A stretch of DNA of 64,000 nucleotides from Streptomyces poonensis (GCF_014650915.1 NZ_BMVW01000001.1:1430168-1494167); one strand, 5' to 3'; positions 24,327-33,101 are shown, counted from the stretch's first letter. Translations and numbers: made by a program. The notes: generated from the letters alone by a model not told the origin.

Positions 24327-25445
24327 ATGGGAACCCGTAAGCGGACTCTGACCACGGCTGCCGCGGCCCTGGTCTGCGCGGTGACCGTACTGGGCGCACC
24401 GGGCATCGCCTACGCGAGCCAGATGAAACCGTTCCCCGGCCCCTCCCCCAGCGCGACGAGCCCCTCCGGCTCGGAGAGCTCCCGGAGTTCGGCTCCCGTC
24501 AGCAACGAGGAGATCGAAGCCGTCCGCAAGCAGCTGGAGAAGCTCTACCACGACGCGGCGGTGGCCACCGACCGGTACAACGCCGCCGAGGAGAAGGCCG
24601 AGAAGCAGTCCGCCGAGGTCGTCGAGCTGGCCCACGAGATCGCCCGGGGCAAGGCCAAGCTGGCGGAGCTGAAGGACCTCATCGGCGCCGCGGCCCGCGC
24701 CCAGTACCGCGGCACCGGTCTGCCGCCCGAGGTCAAACTCTGGCTCAGCGAGAACCCGCAGGAGTTCCTCGACGGCGCCGGCCGGGTCCGCCAGGGCCAG
24801 CGCGCCTCCCAGGGCCTGCTCGCCGAACGGGAGCGGACGCAGGAGGATCTGGAGCAGTACGCGCAGGACGCCTCCGCCCGGATGAAGCAGCTGGAAGCCA
24901 ACCGCAAGGCCAGGGCCGAGGCCAAGAAGAAGATCACGAAGCAGATCGCCGCGGCGGAGGAGCTGGAGTCCCAGCTCGAGCAGGAGGAACGGGAGCGGCT
25001 GGCGCAGCTGGAGAAGGAGGCCGCGCAGAAGGCGCAGACCGCGTGGCTGGGCTCCGGCGTGCTGGACGACATCACCGGCACCGCGTCCGAGCGGGGCAAG
25101 AAGGCGGTGGCCTTCGCGACGAAGCAGATCGGCAAGGCGTACGAGTGGGGGGCCGAGGGCCCGAAGACGTACGACTGCTCGGGGCTGACCTCACAGGCCT
25201 GGGCCGCCGCCGGCGTGCCCATCCCGCGTACCTCGCAGGAGCAGTGGAAGCGGCTCGAACGCATCGGCATCGAGGACATGCGCCCCGGCGACCTGATCAT
25301 CTACAACAAGGACGCGAGTCATGTCGCCCTGTACGTGGGCGACGGCATGATGGTCCACGCCCCGCGTCCGGGGCGGACGGTGACGCTCGCCGGCGCGGGC
25401 ACCATGCCGATCCTGGGCGTCGTACGACCGGACACGGACGCCTGA
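24327..25445 (+). CDS. Secreted NlpC/P60 cell-wall hydrolase
   Basis: Secreted peptidoglycan endopeptidase of 372 residues. A signal peptide (1-30) is followed by a long coiled coil (about 60-225, rich in Glu/Lys/Ala) and an NlpC/P60 domain (255-370). Its catalytic Cys is in TYDCSGLTSQAW, the His in ASHVALYVGDG and the third polar residue in MMVHAPRPG. The architecture matches RipA-type D,L-endopeptidases that open peptide stems during growth or spore germination. The coiled coil probably blocks the active site until released. Confidence 0.9.
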   Translation: MGTRKRTLTTAAAALVCAVTVLGAPGIAYASQMKPFPGPSPSATSPSGSESSRSSAPVSNEEIEAVRKQLEKLYHDAAVATDRYNAAEEKAEKQSAEVVELAHEIARGKAKLAELKDLIGAAARAQYRGTGLPPEVKLWLSENPQEFLDGAGRVRQGQRASQGLLAERERTQEDLEQYAQDASARMKQLEANRKARAEAKKKITKQIAAAEELESQLEQEERERLAQLEKEAAQKAQTAWLGSGVLDDITGTASERGKKAVAFATKQIGKAYEWGAEGPKTYDCSGLTSQAWAAAGVPIPRTSQEQWKRLERIGIEDMRPGDLIIYNKDASHVALYVGDGMMVHAPRPGRTVTLAGAGTMPILGVVRPDTDA

Positions 25446-25866
25446 TCGTTACGGCCACCTTCGCGGCGTCGGCACGGGCCGCGCGGATTCACGCGAAGTC
25501 ACTCGGCTTCACGCGAAGTCACTCGGCTTCACGCCGATGCACTCGGACTCACGCCGATTCAGCCGATTCACGCGCTCCGCATGACGCGACCGCGTACGCG
25601 TGTGACCCGCCCGACGTGACCCGTCCCATGTGACGCCCGGCACGCTCCTCTCTCCGCACCGACCGGTGCGTGACATTGGTCATCCCCGGTGCGGGCCGGG
25701 CCGTGTCCAAGTGCGTTACAGCTTGCGGCATATGCCGGTGGCCGAATGCCAGTCGGCTCGCCGCCGACCATTCCGCTGTGGCGCCGCCTGACGCTATGGT
25801 CCCCGTCGGTGGGTCGACGTCCTTCGAGCCACTGTGCCCTCGGGGGGAGGGAAGGAACCCAAGACG
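25446..25866. other. Gap with 20-bp tandem repeat
   Basis: About 420 bp with no credible gene. It contains the TTCACGCGAAGTCACTCGGC tandem repeat (25488-25567). A GGGAGGGAAGGAA ribosome-site region at its right end leads the PP2C gene. Confidence 0.55.
25488..25567 (+). repeat. 20-bp tandem repeat
   Basis: TTCACGCGAAGTCACTCGGC occurs twice exactly (25488, 25508), followed by two diverged copies (25528, 25548) and a partial. It lies just after the NlpC/P60 gene. Confidence 0.75.
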
Positions 25867-27450
25867 ATGCCCGTACCCGTACCGCGGCAGAGGGCGATCC
25901 CGGCCGTGGAGAGTGGTCAGGCGCCCGCCGTGCCCGCACCCGACAGTCCGGCCGGACACCCGTCCGGCGGCCCGGCGGGACACCCGTCCGGCGATCCGGC
26001 GGGACACCCGTCCGTCGGCCCGGCGGTGATTCCCGGGAACCCGGCCGGAGAGGGGGCGGACCCGCACATGGGCGTCAGGACCGCCGCCCCCGCCGACAGC
26101 GGCACCAACCTCACCGTGCTGCTGATCGAGGACGACCCGTCGGGCGCCCTGAGCGTGCCCGACCTGCTCGACGCCGCGGGCAAGCCGATCAAGGTACGCA
26201 CCGCCCGGAACCTCACCGAGGCCGAGCGGCTGCTCACCGACGACGTCCACTGCATCCTGCTGGACCTCGCGCTGCCGGCCCCGGGGCTGCCCCAGACGGC
26301 AGGCTCCGCCCGTACACAGGCAGCTCAGGCCACACAGGCCACACAGGCGGCACAAGCGGCGCAGGGAGCCCTCTCCGGCGACCCCTCCGCCGCCGAGTTC
26401 GACGAGCTCGCCGTGCTGAAGCACGTCCTGCGGCTCGCGCCCCGGCACGCCGTCCTCGCGCTCACCGCGTCCGGCGACGCGGAGCGCGGCGCCGAGGCGG
26501 TGCGCGTCGGCGCCCAGGACTACCTCTTCCGTGACGAGCTGGACGCCCGTCTGCTGAGCCGGGCGATCCGGTACGCGGTGGAGCGGAAGCGTTCCGACAC
26601 GGCCGAGCGGCGCCTCACCGAATCCAGGCTGCGCGCCCAGGAGAACGCCCGCCTCGAACGCGGCCTGCTGCCCACCCCGCTGCTGGAGGGCTCCTCGCTC
26701 CGCTTCGCCGCCCGCTACCGCCCGGGCCGCTCCCGCGCCCTCCTCGGCGGTGACTTCTACGACACCGTCCGCACCCCGGACGGCACCGTCCACGCCATGA
26801 TCGGTGACGTCTGCGGGCACGGCCCCGACGAGGCGGCGCTCGGCGTGGAGCTGCGGATCGCCTGGCGGGCGCTGACGTTCGCGGGGCTGTGCGGTGACGA
26901 GCTGCTCTCCACGCTGCAGCAGGTGCTGGAGCACGAGCGTGAGAACGACGAGATCTTCGCGACCCTCTGCACGGTCGACATCGCGCCGGACGGCCGCAGC
27001 GCGGGCCTGTGCCTGGCCGGCCACCCGTCCCCGCTGATCGTCCGTCCCGGCCCCGCCCGGGTCCCGGCCGCCCCCGGCACGGGCGGGGCCGGCCCGACGG
27101 CCGAGCTGCTGCCGTACGAGAACAACGGCCCCGCCCTCGGCCTGCTGCCGGAGGCCCGCTGGCCGCGCACGCAGATCGAGCTGGGCGGCTCCTGGAGCCT
27201 GATGCTCTACACGGACGGTCTGATCGAGGGCCGCGTCGGCGACAGCGGCGACCGCCTCGGCCAGGACGGCATGGTCGCCCTGGTCCACCGGCTGCTCGCG
27301 CAGGGCCTGCACGGCGAGGCGCTGCTGCGGGCCGCCGTGAACGAGGCCCGCGATCTCAACGGCGGCGAACTGACGGACGACGTGGCGGTGCTGCTGCTGG
27401 ACCGGGAGCCGGATCAGGGTCAGGGTCAGGAGCAGCATCAGGCGGGCTGA
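25867..27450 (+). CDS. Receiver-PP2C (SpoIIE) phosphatase
   Basis: Protein of 527 residues. After a low-complexity start with three GHPSGxPA repeats (25-55), residues 80-240 are a response-regulator receiver (VLLIEDDPSG, CILLDLALPAP, VLALTASGD) interrupted by an Ala/Gln-rich insert. Residues 280-520 are a PP2C phosphatase with GGDFYDTVR, GDVCGHGPDEAALG, YTDGLIEG and LTDDVAVLLL. It likely dephosphorylates an anti-anti-sigma factor under control of a partner kinase. The start at ATG 25867 follows AAGGAA; a GTG at 25834 is also in frame. Confidence 0.9.
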   Translation: MPVPVPRQRAIPAVESGQAPAVPAPDSPAGHPSGGPAGHPSGDPAGHPSVGPAVIPGNPAGEGADPHMGVRTAAPADSGTNLTVLLIEDDPSGALSVPDLLDAAGKPIKVRTARNLTEAERLLTDDVHCILLDLALPAPGLPQTAGSARTQAAQATQATQAAQAAQGALSGDPSAAEFDELAVLKHVLRLAPRHAVLALTASGDAERGAEAVRVGAQDYLFRDELDARLLSRAIRYAVERKRSDTAERRLTESRLRAQENARLERGLLPTPLLEGSSLRFAARYRPGRSRALLGGDFYDTVRTPDGTVHAMIGDVCGHGPDEAALGVELRIAWRALTFAGLCGDELLSTLQQVLEHERENDEIFATLCTVDIAPDGRSAGLCLAGHPSPLIVRPGPARVPAAPGTGGAGPTAELLPYENNGPALGLLPEARWPRTQIELGGSWSLMLYTDGLIEGRVGDSGDRLGQDGMVALVHRLLAQGLHGEALLRAAVNEARDLNGGELTDDVAVLLLDREPDQGQGQEQHQAG

Positions 27451-27480
27451 TCCCGGTCCCGGCGGGTGCCGCCGGGACCG

Positions 27481-27510
27481 GCCGCAGGGCCGACCCGCCG
27501 ACCCTGCGGC
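27481..27510. terminator. Hairpin between convergent genes
   Basis: GCCGCAGGG (27481-27489) pairs with CCCTGCGGC (27502-27510), between the PP2C gene and the convergent DUF2516 gene. Confidence 0.65.
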
Positions 27511-27524
27511 GCATACCGACCGGC

Positions 27525-27854
27525 TCAGCGGCCTCCGTTGTACGGCCCGTACGGTCCGTCGCTGCTGGAGCCCTTGCGGCCGCCGCCGGAGACCTGCCGG
27601 AGCGCGGGCCGTACGTCGACGAAGAAGACGATGGTGGCGATGAGTCCGGCGATCTGCAGGAAGAGGAACGGCACGAAGAGGTTCACGGCGACCGTGACGC
27701 CCAGGATGATCATCCAGAACATCTTGTTCTGCTTGTCGGCGGCGCGATACGCGTCCTCGCGCGCCAGTGCGGCCATCACCAGCGCCACCACCGCGAGCAC
27801 CAGCATGGCGGTGTAGATCAGCCACATGAGGCCACCGAATGCCGTCAAGAGCAC
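27525..27854 (-). CDS. DUF2516 membrane protein
   Basis: Small membrane protein of about 109 residues with two or three hydrophobic segments: LMWLIYTAMLVLAVVALVMA, MFWMIILGVTVAVNLFV and IAGLIATIVFFVDV, joined by an AREDAYRAADKQNK loop. The tail GPYGPYNGGR is flexible. The start is uncertain: GTG 27854 is used here, with GTG 27863/27866 and ATG 27827 possible. It corresponds to Rv0476, which follows hbhA in mycobacteria. Confidence 0.75.
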   Translation of the reverse strand: MLLTAFGGLMWLIYTAMLVLAVVALVMAALAREDAYRAADKQNKMFWMIILGVTVAVNLFVPFLFLQIAGLIATIVFFVDVRPALRQVSGGGRKGSSSDGPYGPYNGGR

Positions 27855-27901
27855 AATGCCCACCACCCGATCGAGTCGTCCTACGGCCACCGTACCCGGA
27901 G

Positions 27902-27937
27902 AACGGGCCGGGGCATCCTGAAGTGCCCCGGCCCGTT
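27902..27937 (-). terminator. Perfect 14-bp hairpin
   Basis: AACGGGCCGGGGCA (27902-27915) and TGCCCCGGCCCGTT (27924-27937) around an 8-nt loop, between the hbhA-like gene and DUF2516. It probably terminates the hbhA-like transcript, partly separating the two genes. Confidence 0.75.
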
Positions 27938-28086
27938 TCACAAGTGCGCCGACCGTCCAGAAGTACGTCCAGTACGTCTGCCGCGTCCGCTGCGACTGCC
28001 GACCAGAGGCACGCCCACCGCGCCTCGGCCCCATGACCGCCCGCCCGCATCCGCCGTGACCTGGCGGGCGGCAGCGGGCGGCACGG

Positions 28087-28737
28087 TCACTTGGCCGTCG
28101 GGGTGGTCTTCTTCGCCGTCGTCGTCTTCTTGGCGGCCGGGGCCTTCTTCGCCGGGGTCGCGGGCTTCCTGGCGGAGGCGGGCGCGGACGCGGTCCTGGA
28201 CTCGGCGGCCACGGCCGGCTTCACCTCCTCCTTGCCCTCGGCCGGCTTCGTCTCCGGCTCGACCGCGATCGCGAGCTCCTCGATCTCCTGGGCGGCCTCG
28301 CCGCGCCACTGCCGCACGGCCTGCTCGCCGTGCTCGGCGACCTTCTCGTAGGTCTCCCGGGCCTTCACGGCGTACTCGGCGGCGACGCCGACACCCCGCA
28401 GCGCGAGGTCCTGGGCGGTCTCGCCGAGCTTCTTCAGGTCGGTGTCCAGGGTGCTGAGGAACTCGTTGACCTTGGTCTGGAGGGTCTCCTGCGTCTCCTT
28501 GACGCGGGCGGCGGCCTTCTCCTGGGTCTCCTTGACCCGGGCGGTGGCCTTCTCCTGCACGGCCTTGGGGTCGGTGTGGCGGACGGCCTCGATACGGGCC
28601 GGGGCCTCGGCCCGCAGCTGCTCCACCAGGTGCGGGACCTTCTTGGCCTGCTGGAGGGCCAGGTCGGCGGTACCGGCGGCGAAGTAGAGCGGGGTCGGGT
28701 CGCTGAGGGTCTTGCGCAGGTCGTCGGTGATGGCCAT
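28087..28737 (-). CDS. Heparin-binding-haemagglutinin-like protein
   Basis: Protein of 216 residues. Residues 1-140 form a long alpha-helical coiled coil with repeats KATARVKETQEKAAARVKET. The C-terminal 60 residues are Lys/Ala/Pro-rich (KKAPAAKKTTTAKK), like the heparin-binding tail of mycobacterial HbhA. No signal peptide is visible. In mycobacteria HbhA is an adhesin and also linked to lipid bodies; in Streptomyces a role in membrane or polyphosphate/lipid inclusions is only a guess. AGGA precedes ATG 28737. Confidence 0.8.
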   Translation of the reverse strand: MAITDDLRKTLSDPTPLYFAAGTADLALQQAKKVPHLVEQLRAEAPARIEAVRHTDPKAVQEKATARVKETQEKAAARVKETQETLQTKVNEFLSTLDTDLKKLGETAQDLALRGVGVAAEYAVKARETYEKVAEHGEQAVRQWRGEAAQEIEELAIAVEPETKPAEGKEEVKPAVAAESRTASAPASARKPATPAKKAPAAKKTTTAKKTTPTAK

Positions 28738-28825
28738 GGTGATGGTCCTCCCGGATTGGCTTTCGGCTGAGGGTTTTGGGGTGGTACGCGGTGACGACCG
28801 CCGTGCCGCCCTGTGAGTCGCCGGG

Positions 28826-29437
28826 TCAGCTGGCCGTCTGCTGCGGACCGGCATCGCTCCCGTCGTCCGCGCGGAGTCCGGCGCCGGCGCCGGCGCCGGC
28901 GCCGGCGCCGGCGCTGTCGCTGCCGCTGTCGGTGGACTGGACGGCGGATATGTCCGTGCGCATGTCCGGACGTATGTCCGCATGCGCGTCTCCCGCCTTC
29001 CGCGCGCCTCGCGCGCCTTGGGTGCCCTGGGTGCCCTGGGTCTCCTGAGCGCCCTGACCGTCCTCGTCCGTTCCCGGTCCCGTGCCCTCGAACCCGTTCT
29101 CCTTGCGGAAGGACTCGTAGATCTGGAGCAGCACCTGCTTCTGCCGCTCGTTGAGCGTCGGGTCGGCGAGGACGACGGCGCGTGTCTCCACCTCGACCCT
29201 GTCCCGCTCGGCGTCGAGGATGCCGGCGCGGACGTACAGCGTCTCGGCGGAGATCCGCAGTGCCTTGGCGACCTGCTGGAGCACCTCCGCGCTGGGCTTG
29301 CGCAGCCCGCGCTCGATCTGGCTCAGATACGGATTGGACACCCCGGCGGCGTCGGCGAGCTGCCGCAGCGACAACTGCGCGTTGCGCCGCTGCTCGCGGA
29401 GGTACTCACCGAGGTTGCCGACGTTGAGCGATGCCAT
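28826..29437 (-). CDS. XRE-family regulator upstream of the hbhA-like gene
   Basis: Protein of 203 residues. Residues 8-65 are a Cro/CI-type helix-turn-helix (LREQRRNAQLSLRQLADAAG, PYLSQIERGLRKPS). A helical segment follows to about 115 (PTLNERQKQVLLQIYESFRK). The tail is low complexity: QETQGTQGTQGAR and an (AG)n run encoded by GGCGCC repeats near 28880-28912. It is the counterpart of Rv0474, which precedes hbhA, and probably regulates the downstream gene 88 bp away. Confidence 0.88.
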   Translation of the reverse strand: MASLNVGNLGEYLREQRRNAQLSLRQLADAAGVSNPYLSQIERGLRKPSAEVLQQVAKALRISAETLYVRAGILDAERDRVEVETRAVVLADPTLNERQKQVLLQIYESFRKENGFEGTGPGTDEDGQGAQETQGTQGTQGARGARKAGDAHADIRPDMRTDISAVQSTDSGSDSAGAGAGAGAGAGLRADDGSDAGPQQTAS

Positions 29438-29606
29438 GTCTCCACCATGCCCCACCTCGCTAACTGTTGCAAGCACCTCGCTAGCAAAAGTGAGCCGCGT
29501 CGTGACGGGCCTTCCGGGCCCTCGCCCCCACCGAACCCGCTCTCCGACCGGTCCGCGACTGGTCCTCGACTGGTCCGCGACTGTCCGCGTGAAGCCAGGA
29601 CGCTCA

Positions 29607-29644
29607 TTTGACATAGGACATAATTTGTTATGACCTATGTCAAA
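29607..29644. promoter_or_regulatory. 38-bp inverted-repeat operator
   Basis: Arms of 17 bp, TTTGACATAGGACATAA (29607-29623) and TTATGACCTATGTCAAA (29628-29644), differ at one position and surround a TTTG centre. TTGACA in the arms may also serve as a -35. The site is 41 bp before the MocR gene, so it is likely that regulator's operator. Confidence 0.8.
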
Positions 29645-29685
29645 CGTTGTGATCGCGGGATCGCGGGAGGAGGTGGTGGTGCCCC

Positions 29686-31005
29686 ATGCAGATCAGCGGG
29701 ACGACGGCGGCGGAGATCGCGGGCAGTGTGCGGGACCTGATCGCGTCGGGCCGGTTGGCGTCGCGGGACCTGCTCCCGCCGGTCCGCAAGCTGGCCGCGG
29801 AGCTGGGGGTGAACCGGAACACGGTGGCCTCGGCGTACCGGCAGCTGGTCGCCGCCGGTGAGGCGGAGACCCGCGGCCGCGGCGGGACGGTGGTGACGGG
29901 GGTGCCGCAACTGGCCGGCGAGGGAGCGTGGTTCGGCGGCCGCCTGATCGATCTGGCCAGCGGCAACCCCGACCCGGAGCTGCTCCCCGATGCGCTGCGG
30001 GCGCTCCGGGGCGGTGAGTACCGGCCCGCGCTGTACGGCGCGCCGTCGGTCGATCCGGACCTCGCCGACTGGGCGGCGGCGCAGTTCGGGCCGGACGTTC
30101 CCGTGGACGGCTTCCGGGTGCTGGTCACGCATGGCGCGGTCGACGCCACGGAGCGGCTGCTGAACACCTATCTCACCAGGGGCGACGCGGTCGCGGTGGA
30201 GGATCCGTGCTTCCTGGCCAGCATCGGCACGCTGCGGCTGAACGGTCTTCGCACGGTCGCGGTCCCGGTCGACGAGGCGGGAATGCGGCCGGAGGCCCTG
30301 CGAGCGGCGCTGGAGGGCGGGGCCCGTGCGGTGGTGTGCACGCCGCGGGCCCACAACCCGACCGGTGTGGGCGTCACCCGCGAGCGCGCCGCCGAACTGC
30401 GGTCGGTCCTTGCGGCGCATCCCCAGGCCCTGGTCATCGAGGACGACCACTTCTGGGCCGTCTCCGGCGCGCCGTATCACCGGATCACGCCGCCCGAGGT
30501 CTCGCGGTGGGCGTTGGTGCGCTCGGTGTCGAAGTTCCTCGGGCCGGATCTCCGGCTCGCGCTGGTCGCGACGGACGAGGAGAGCGCCCAGCGCCTGCAG
30601 ACGCGGCTGAACACCGGGACGACGTGGGTGAGCCGGCTGCTGCAGCACGCCGTGCACCGGCTGCTGAGTGATCCGCAGGTGCACGAGCTGACCGCCCGCG
30701 CGCGCGAAACCTACGCCGAGCGCAGCGGGTTGCTGCTCGCCGAGCTGGGCGAGCGGGGCATCGGGCGTCCGGCCGGCTACCGGCCGGACGGCCTGAACGT
30801 CTGGGTGCCGCTGGGTACGGAGGCCCGTGCGGTCGCGGATGCGCTGGCGCGGCGCGGGTGGGCGGTCCAGCCCGGCCACCTCTTCGCCGCCGGGTCCGGC
30901 GGCGGCGGCCAGGAGATCAGGGTGACCACCTCCACGCTCACCGCTCAGCAGGCACGCGAGTTCACCGACGACCTCGCCGCCGTCCTCCACGTCCACCCCG
31001 TTTGA
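29686..31005 (+). CDS. MocR-type GntR/aminotransferase regulator
   Basis: Protein of 439 residues. Residues 5-70 are a GntR winged helix (PPVRKLAAELGVNRNTVASA). Residues 85-435 are a fold-type I aminotransferase domain with the PLP lysine in VRSVSKFLGPDLRLAL, the pyridine-ring Asp in VIEDDHFW, and PRAHNPTGVG. MocR proteins sense PLP or amino-donor compounds and control vitamin B6 or amino-acid genes. Start at ATG 29686, after GGAGGAGG. No pdx gene is adjacent; the target may be the amidotransferase downstream (inference). Confidence 0.9.
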   Translation: MQISGTTAAEIAGSVRDLIASGRLASRDLLPPVRKLAAELGVNRNTVASAYRQLVAAGEAETRGRGGTVVTGVPQLAGEGAWFGGRLIDLASGNPDPELLPDALRALRGGEYRPALYGAPSVDPDLADWAAAQFGPDVPVDGFRVLVTHGAVDATERLLNTYLTRGDAVAVEDPCFLASIGTLRLNGLRTVAVPVDEAGMRPEALRAALEGGARAVVCTPRAHNPTGVGVTRERAAELRSVLAAHPQALVIEDDHFWAVSGAPYHRITPPEVSRWALVRSVSKFLGPDLRLALVATDEESAQRLQTRLNTGTTWVSRLLQHAVHRLLSDPQVHELTARARETYAERSGLLLAELGERGIGRPAGYRPDGLNVWVPLGTEARAVADALARRGWAVQPGHLFAAGSGGGGQEIRVTTSTLTAQQAREFTDDLAAVLHVHPV

Positions 31006-31186
31006 CCCGCCCCGGGCAATCGCCGGGGATGTCCGGCACATGCCCACTGCCGAACGCCCGCCGCGCGCCGCGCCGGGACCGGCCGGCTGCCGTCGAGGCG
31101 CCCGGCCCGCCGTCGAGGCACCCGGCCCTCCGTTCTCGGCCACCGTCCGCCGCCGACGGCACGGGCCACCGCGGCGGCCCACTCCC

Positions 31187-31240
31187 ACGACACACAGATG
31201 ACACAGACACACAGACACACAGACACACAGAGACAGAGAG
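31187..31240 (+). repeat. ACACAGAC microsatellite in a 5' leader
   Basis: Roughly four tandem copies of ACACAGAC, preceded by ACACAGATG and followed by AGAGACAGAGAGACC. It runs up to 12 bp before the ATG of the amidotransferase gene. It is strikingly C/A-rich, with almost no G+C bias, compared with its surroundings. No standard ribosome site is seen other than the AGAGA purine run. Confidence 0.75.
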
Positions 31241-31252
31241 ACCGGCACAGCC

Positions 31253-31972
31253 ATGCGCACACACATCGTCGTCCACGAGGCGTTCGAGGCCCCGGGGGCC
31301 TTCGAGGACTGGGCCCGATCCCGGGGCCACGACCTCGGCTTCTCGCGGGTCTACGAGGGTGACGCGCTGCCCGCGTCCGGCCAGGACATCGACCTGCTGA
31401 TCGTGATGGGCGGCCCTCAGCAGCCCAGCACGACCGTCGAGGAGTGCGCGCACTTCGACGCCGCCGCGGAAAAGGCCCTCATCTCCTCCTGCGTCGAGGC
31501 GGACAAGGCGGTCATCGGCGTCTGCCTCGGTGCCCAGCTCATCGGGGAGTCGCTCGGTGCCGCCTCGGTACCCAGCCCGAACACGGAGATCGGCTCCTTT
31601 CCCGTCACGCTCACCGACGCCGGCCGTGAGCATCCCTTCCTCACCGGCTTCGGGGACTCCTTCAGCACGGGCCACTGGCACAACGACATGCCGGGCCTCA
31701 CCGCCGACGCGACCGTGCTGGCCACCAGCGCCGGATGCCCCCGCCAGATCGTCGCCTACGGTCGCCACGTGTACGGCTTCCAGTGCCACATGGAGTTCAC
31801 CCCGGACTGCATCGAGGCCCTGATCGAGCACGACGAGAAGGAGCTGGCCGCACTCGCCGACCGGCCCTACGTCCAGCAGCCCGCCGAGCTGCGCGCCAAC
31901 GACTACACCGAGATGAACGTCAGGCTCATGACGTTCCTCGACCGGCTCGCCGCGGACCATGCCGCCCGTTGA
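31253..31972 (+). CDS. Type 1 glutamine amidotransferase
   Basis: Class I GATase-like protein of 239 residues, of the GuaA-related stand-alone type. The nucleophile Cys is in VIGVCLGAQLIGE (about 87), the His in YGFQCHMEFTPD and the Glu two residues on. Such stand-alone proteins hydrolyse gamma-glutamyl bonds or supply ammonia to an unknown synthetase. It follows the MocR gene by 247 bp and may be regulated with it. Confidence 0.88.
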   Translation: MRTHIVVHEAFEAPGAFEDWARSRGHDLGFSRVYEGDALPASGQDIDLLIVMGGPQQPSTTVEECAHFDAAAEKALISSCVEADKAVIGVCLGAQLIGESLGAASVPSPNTEIGSFPVTLTDAGREHPFLTGFGDSFSTGHWHNDMPGLTADATVLATSAGCPRQIVAYGRHVYGFQCHMEFTPDCIEALIEHDEKELAALADRPYVQQPAELRANDYTEMNVRLMTFLDRLAADHAAR

Positions 31973-31996
31973 CCAAGGCCCTACCCGGTCAAGGCC

Positions 31997-32581
31997 CTAC
32001 CCGGTCGAGGCCCTGTCACCAGGGCTCATCCGACGAGAAAGGGCATCCGCGATCTGCCCGGCGGCCTGGGCGGGCGTGAGGTGTGTGGTGTCGACGACCT
32101 CGGCCTCGCCGTGCAGCCACGTACGAGCCGCCTCGGCATAGGGCTCGAGGTGATTGAGGCGGAACGGGGAGGGGACGGGAGAGGCCCCCTCGATACGCCG
32201 ACGGAGGGTGTCCTGGTCGGCGTGGAGGACGAAGTGCCGCACCGGGATGGCGTGGTGGGCGAGGCCCGTGCTGATCTCACGCCAGTACTGCTCGACCAGG
32301 ACCGTCATGGGCATCACCAGAGTGCCGCCGGTGTAGTCGAGTATGCGGCGGGCGGTCTCGACCACGAGCGGCCGCCACGGCGGCCAGTGCTGGAAGTTGT
32401 CCGTCTCGGGCAGCCCAGGCGTGATGTCCATGAGCGTCTCGCCGACCTTCTCGGCGTCGAACACCCGTGAATCCGGGATCAACTGCTGCACGAGTGCACT
32501 GGTCGTCGTCTTGCCTGCGCCGTGGGTGCCGTTGAGCCATACGATCACGGGATCCGACGCTAGCGCAGACAGCGAGCCCAT
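31997..32581 (-). CDS. TmrB-like P-loop ATPase/kinase
   Basis: Protein of 194 residues. VIVWLNGTHGAGKTTTSALV carries the Walker A motif (GTHGAGKT). FDAEKVGETLMDITPGLPE, then FQHWPPWRPLVVETARRIL and VRHFVLHADQDTLRRRI, match the tunicamycin-resistance TmrB and small antibiotic-kinase group. The substrate is unknown; resistance to a nucleoside antibiotic is a family-based possibility only. Start chosen at ATG 32581, directly before the P-loop strand. Confidence 0.82.
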   Translation of the reverse strand: MGSLSALASDPVIVWLNGTHGAGKTTTSALVQQLIPDSRVFDAEKVGETLMDITPGLPETDNFQHWPPWRPLVVETARRILDYTGGTLVMPMTVLVEQYWREISTGLAHHAIPVRHFVLHADQDTLRRRIEGASPVPSPFRLNHLEPYAEAARTWLHGEAEVVDTTHLTPAQAAGQIADALSRRMSPGDRASTG

Positions 32582-33101
32582 GGACGGCCGTGCGACCAAG
32601 TCCCGGACAGGGCAAGACCCACGAAGACTCGCGAAGTCGCGTGAAGACTCGCGAAGACTCGCGAAGACGCACCGAATACGGCATTGCCTTTTCCTCACCC
32701 AGGGCATTACTCTCCTGCCCATGACTGCCGGGTCGGCCTTGTGCCGTGAGCGAGTTGGGTGCCCGGCCTCCGAGTGAGGTCGGCGCGGGCGAGAGGCCCG
32801 CCTGTTTTCTGTTCTTTTCTCTTCTCCGGGTGCACTGGTCACTGGACACCTCTTTACCGTGCACCGATCACCGCCGGCGACCGCAGGTCACCGCGCCCGT
32901 ACGGCGCCACCACGGCCTCCATACGGCGCCGTCGCGGCCCCCGTACGCCGCCTCCGGCTCACCCGCTCCCGGATTTCCCTTTCCGTATCGAGCGTCCTTA
33001 TTCAGCGTCCGCGCCCATGACATTTCGGCCTGCCCGAAAACGAATGTGCGCCGATGTCCTCGTGCGCGAAATACCGCGCCCTCACCGCAGGAAAGCAGGC
33101 A
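32582..33101. other. Gap with GAAGACTCGC repeats
   Basis: About 520 bp between divergent genes. A GAAGACTCGC tandem run occupies 32623-32669. The rest, with many GTACG/TACGGCGCC motifs, shows no credible gene. A GGAAAGCAGG ribosome site ends the region. Confidence 0.5.
32623..32669 (+). repeat. GAAGACTCGC tandem repeat
   Basis: GAAGACTCGC occurs at least three times with a related GAAGTCGCGT unit between copies, 45 bp upstream of the TmrB-like gene start. The CGCGAAGTC core is shared with the repeat at 25488. Confidence 0.65.

Noticed and set aside
28880..28912. GGCGCC run as a regulatory repeat
   Set aside because: It lies within the coding part of the XRE gene and encodes an (AG)n tail; low complexity is enough to explain it.
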